Of a stretch of DNA of 64,000 nt, positions 62,296-64,000 are shown in pieces (position 1 is the first letter of the stretch; every line of letters begins with the position of its first letter). This DNA comes from DASVFB01 sp963766345 (lineage in GTDB: Bacteria; Actinomycetota; Thermoleophilia; Gaiellales; Gaiellaceae): contig CAVXZL010000008.1 of assembly GCA_963766345.1 (NCBI GenBank), positions 620,001-684,000 on the forward strand, given 5' to 3'. The translations under genes and the position numbers were made by a program. The notes beneath the pieces are model-generated. The model made no database searches. It saw only the letters and a list, made by a program, of their open reading frames with translations, and was not told where the DNA came from.

Positions 62296-63462
62296 TCAGT
62301 GCTTGTCCGGCTTCTCGGGCTTGTCCGGCTTCTGCGGCTGCTCAGCCGGCGGAGGATTGTCCGGCGGCTTCGGAGGCTCGGCGTGCTGCGCCTTCGCGGC
62401 TTCCTTCGCCGCCTTCTCGGCGTCGTGCTGCGCCTGCTTCGCGGCCTTGCTCGCGTCGCGCTGGGCCTGCTCCTGCGCCTTCTGCGCGGCTTCCGCGTCG
62501 CGCTTCGCCTGCTCCTCGGCCTCGTGCTGCGCCTTCTTCGCCGCGTTCGCCTCGTGCTTCGCGCGCTTCTCGGCCTCGCGTTGCGCCTTCTTCGCCGCTT
62601 CGACGTCGCGCTTCGCTTGCTCTTCGGCCTCGTGCTGCGCCTTCTTCACAGCCGCGGCGTCGCGCTTCGCCTGCTCCTCGGCCTCGTGCTGCTTTTGGTT
62701 CACGGCGGCGAGCGTGCGCTTCGCGGCCTCTTGCTTCGCCTTCGCCGCCTGCTTCGCCTGCTCCGCCTCCTTCTTCGCCTGCTTCGCAGCAGCCTCGGCC
62801 TGCTTCTTCGCCTGCGCGGCCGCGGCTTTCGCCTGCTTCTTCGCCTGCTTTGCGGCCTCCTTCGCTTGTTTCTTCGTCGGCGCCGTGGCGACGGCCGGGG
62901 TCGCGACCGGAGTCGGCGAGGAGGCTGCGCCCGACGACGTCGGCGTCGGAGCGGCCGGCGTCGGCGGCGGCGTCACAGGGTTCGTGTTCGTCGTCGTCGG
63001 AGTGGGCTTGGAGCCACCTGACCCCGTGCCTCGTGCGGCGGAGTCGTGCGAGGACGACCCGTTGGCCGTGCCGCCGCCGGCCGCCGACTTCGATCCCTGC
63101 GAGGACTGACCGGCCGTTGCCGACGTGCCCGTGCCCGTGTCGCTACCGGCGCCCAGGCCGGAGACGAGAAGTGCGCTGCCCGCGGTGCCGGGCGCGAGCG
63201 GGATCAGCGGCGAGCCGCCGAGGAGCCCGCTGCCGTGGGCCGAGGATCCGTGCTGCGAGCCCGTGCGGCCGGACGGCGTCGGGGAAATGGTCGCAGTGAC
63301 CTTCCGCTGGGCGGAGGGCTGCACGACCTGGGGAGCCGGCGCGGCGGCGTCGTGGCTCGGTTCGAGAGCCCGTTTCCAGATCTCGAACGACAGCACCGAG
63401 CCGGCCACTACCACGGATCCCCAGACAAACCAGGAAACTGTCCTTGGCATTTGCACCATCAT
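62296..63462 (-). CDS. membrane-anchored Lys/Ala/Glu/Gln-rich helical repeat protein (TolA-like composition)
   Basis: A 388-residue protein. An N-terminal membrane helix (WFVWGSVVVAGSVLSF) is followed by a low-complexity Ser/Gly/Thr/Pro linker (about 45-190). Next is a long helix of about 170 residues built from AKKQAK units and four or five copies of a 15-residue unit like AKKAQHEAEEQAKRD. The end is Pro-rich (PKPPDNPPPAEQPQKP). The composition recalls TolA domain II and other rigid spacers, but no TolA C-terminal domain exists. An envelope-spanning or DNA-contacting role is conceivable. ATG 63462 is chosen. Confidence 0.75.
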   Translation of the reverse strand: MMVQMPRTVSWFVWGSVVVAGSVLSFEIWKRALEPSHDAAAPAPQVVQPSAQRKVTATISPTPSGRTGSQHGSSAHGSGLLGGSPLIPLAPGTAGSALLVSGLGAGSDTGTGTSATAGQSSQGSKSAAGGGTANGSSSHDSAARGTGSGGSKPTPTTTNTNPVTPPPTPAAPTPTSSGAASSPTPVATPAVATAPTKKQAKEAAKQAKKQAKAAAAQAKKQAEAAAKQAKKEAEQAKQAAKAKQEAAKRTLAAVNQKQHEAEEQAKRDAAAVKKAQHEAEEQAKRDVEAAKKAQREAEKRAKHEANAAKKAQHEAEEQAKRDAEAAQKAQEQAQRDASKAAKQAQHDAEKAAKEAAKAQHAEPPKPPDNPPPAEQPQKPDKPEKPDKH

Positions 63463-63503
63463 TGCCGTTCTAGGGGACAACGTCCATACCCCTTTTGAGG
63501 TTC

Positions 63504-64000
63504 TCAGGTGATCGAGGAATCGCTCCTGACGCGGTTCTTCCCCTCGCGCTTCGCCCTGTAGAGCCCTGCATCGGCTGCGGCGAGGAGATCGTCGGGCGTC
63601 CGCGCCTCCGGGTAGGCCGCCACGCCGAAGCTCGCGGTGAGCCCGACAGGGTCGGCGCCGGGAACGGGAACCTCGAGCGTGGAGACCGCCTCGCGGAGGC
63701 TCTCCGCGAGCGCCGCCGCACCCGCAAGGTCCGTCTCGACGAGCAGCACCGCGAACTCCTCGCCGCCGAGCCGCGCCGCGACGTCGATCACGCGCACTCG
63801 TTTCCGCAGGCAGTCGGCGAAGGCGCGCAGCACCTGATCCCCGACCTGGTGGCCGTGCCGGTCGTTGACACGCTTGAAATCGTCGAGGTCGGCGAAGACG
63901 AGCCCGAGCGGCTCGCCGAAGCGCTCGGCCCGGCGAAGCTCGGTGTCGAGCGTCTCCGCGAAACGCCGCCGGTTCGCGAGCTCCGTCAGCTCGTCCGTCG
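63504..64000 (-). CDS. GGDEF-domain diguanylate cyclase (5' end outside window)
   Basis: The frame is open from 64000 to the stop at 63504, giving the GGDEF domain of a larger protein. It contains DELTELANRRRF, FADLDDFKRVNDRHGHQVGD and the active motif ARLGGEEFAVLL. Five residues ahead of GGEEF is RVID, matching the RxxD inhibitory site, so product feedback by c-di-GMP is expected. With the HD-GYP protein at 19056-20108 the window holds both synthesis and degradation functions for c-di-GMP. Upstream sensory domains are not visible. Confidence 0.9.
   Translation of the reverse strand, partial: TDELTELANRRRFAETLDTELRRAERFGEPLGLVFADLDDFKRVNDRHGHQVGDQVLRAFADCLRKRVRVIDVAARLGGEEFAVLLVETDLAGAAALAESLREAVSTLEVPVPGADPVGLTASFGVAAYPEARTPDDLLAAADAGLYRAKREGKNRVRSDSSIT

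Noticed and set aside
62400..62900. Tandem DNA repeats as a CRISPR or satellite array
   Set aside because: The periodicity is 45 bases in frame and reflects the amino-acid repeat of the helical protein; there are no spacers.

Overview
The window is GC-rich, densely packed bacterial chromosome, with GTG and TTG starts, many 1 to 14 base gene overlaps and TAnnnT-type -10 boxes. Gene content points to an actinobacterium, and the style of the proteins suggests class Thermoleophilia (Gaiellales/Solirubrobacterales relatives). That placement is an inference from overall impression, not a database match. No rRNA, tRNA or CRISPR array was seen.

Layout. 1-6135 (minus strand): a partial alpha/beta hydrolase, prmC-prfA, two tandem OsmC-family proteins, a decayed hydrolase, a DUF1385 membrane protein, rpmE and a threonine dehydratase-like enzyme. 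6186-6883: a REP-associated Y1 transposase (RayT) with a REP-like palindrome at each end; related palindromes recur at 17.7, 17.8 and 38.6 kb. 6889-10292: etfB-etfA-ETF quinone oxidoreductase. 10361-12096: an exported M23 peptidase, a luciferase-like oxidoreductase and a 166 bp palindromic element. 12094-23194: a fatty/branched-chain acyl-CoA block with enoyl-CoA hydratase, a two-subunit B12 mutase carrying isobutyryl-CoA mutase signature residues, its cobalamin adenosyltransferase, an acyl-CoA dehydrogenase, hydroxyacyl-CoA dehydrogenase and thiolase. Three paralogous membrane-anchored proteins and an HD-GYP response regulator are interspersed. With ETF and ETF-QO nearby this reads as a beta-oxidation and acyl rearrangement region feeding electrons to quinone.

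23231-31716: an exported Asp-box propeller protein, a cyclase-ATPase-TPR regulator, and a minus-strand operon encoding a MoaD/ubiquitin-like protein ending in Gly-Gly, a DUF4132 protein and an M42 aminopeptidase. 31739-39484: a trp operon preceded by an apparently leaderless Trp-codon leader peptide and intrinsic attenuator, in the order trpE-G-D-C(F)-B, then an acetamidase-family gene and a GNAT gene, a REP, and a short trpA. 39512-43022: a heterodimeric ABC exporter. 43081-47300: a BBE-type flavin oxidase, a DUF6510 / flavin reductase / sulfite-oxidase-like redox cluster and a lactonase-fold propeller. 47379-53448: a second cyclase-ATPase-TPR regulator, citrate synthase, a methyltransferase and GAPDH. 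53538-58749: a copper-handling style membrane operon (CopC-CopD-YtkA fusion, YcnI, lipoprotein, TPM protein). 58772-64000: small enzymes, secreted proteins, a Lys/Ala/Glu-rich membrane-anchored helix protein and a partial GGDEF protein.

Quality note. Several genes are broken by single-base indels, often in G/C runs: the ETF-QO gene, trpB, the DUF6510 gene, the sulfite-oxidase-like gene and a collagen-like gene. Two other genes lack a normal start codon. Because trpB and ETF-QO are core genes, uncorrected assembly errors are a likely explanation for at least part of this, so break points should be read with caution.
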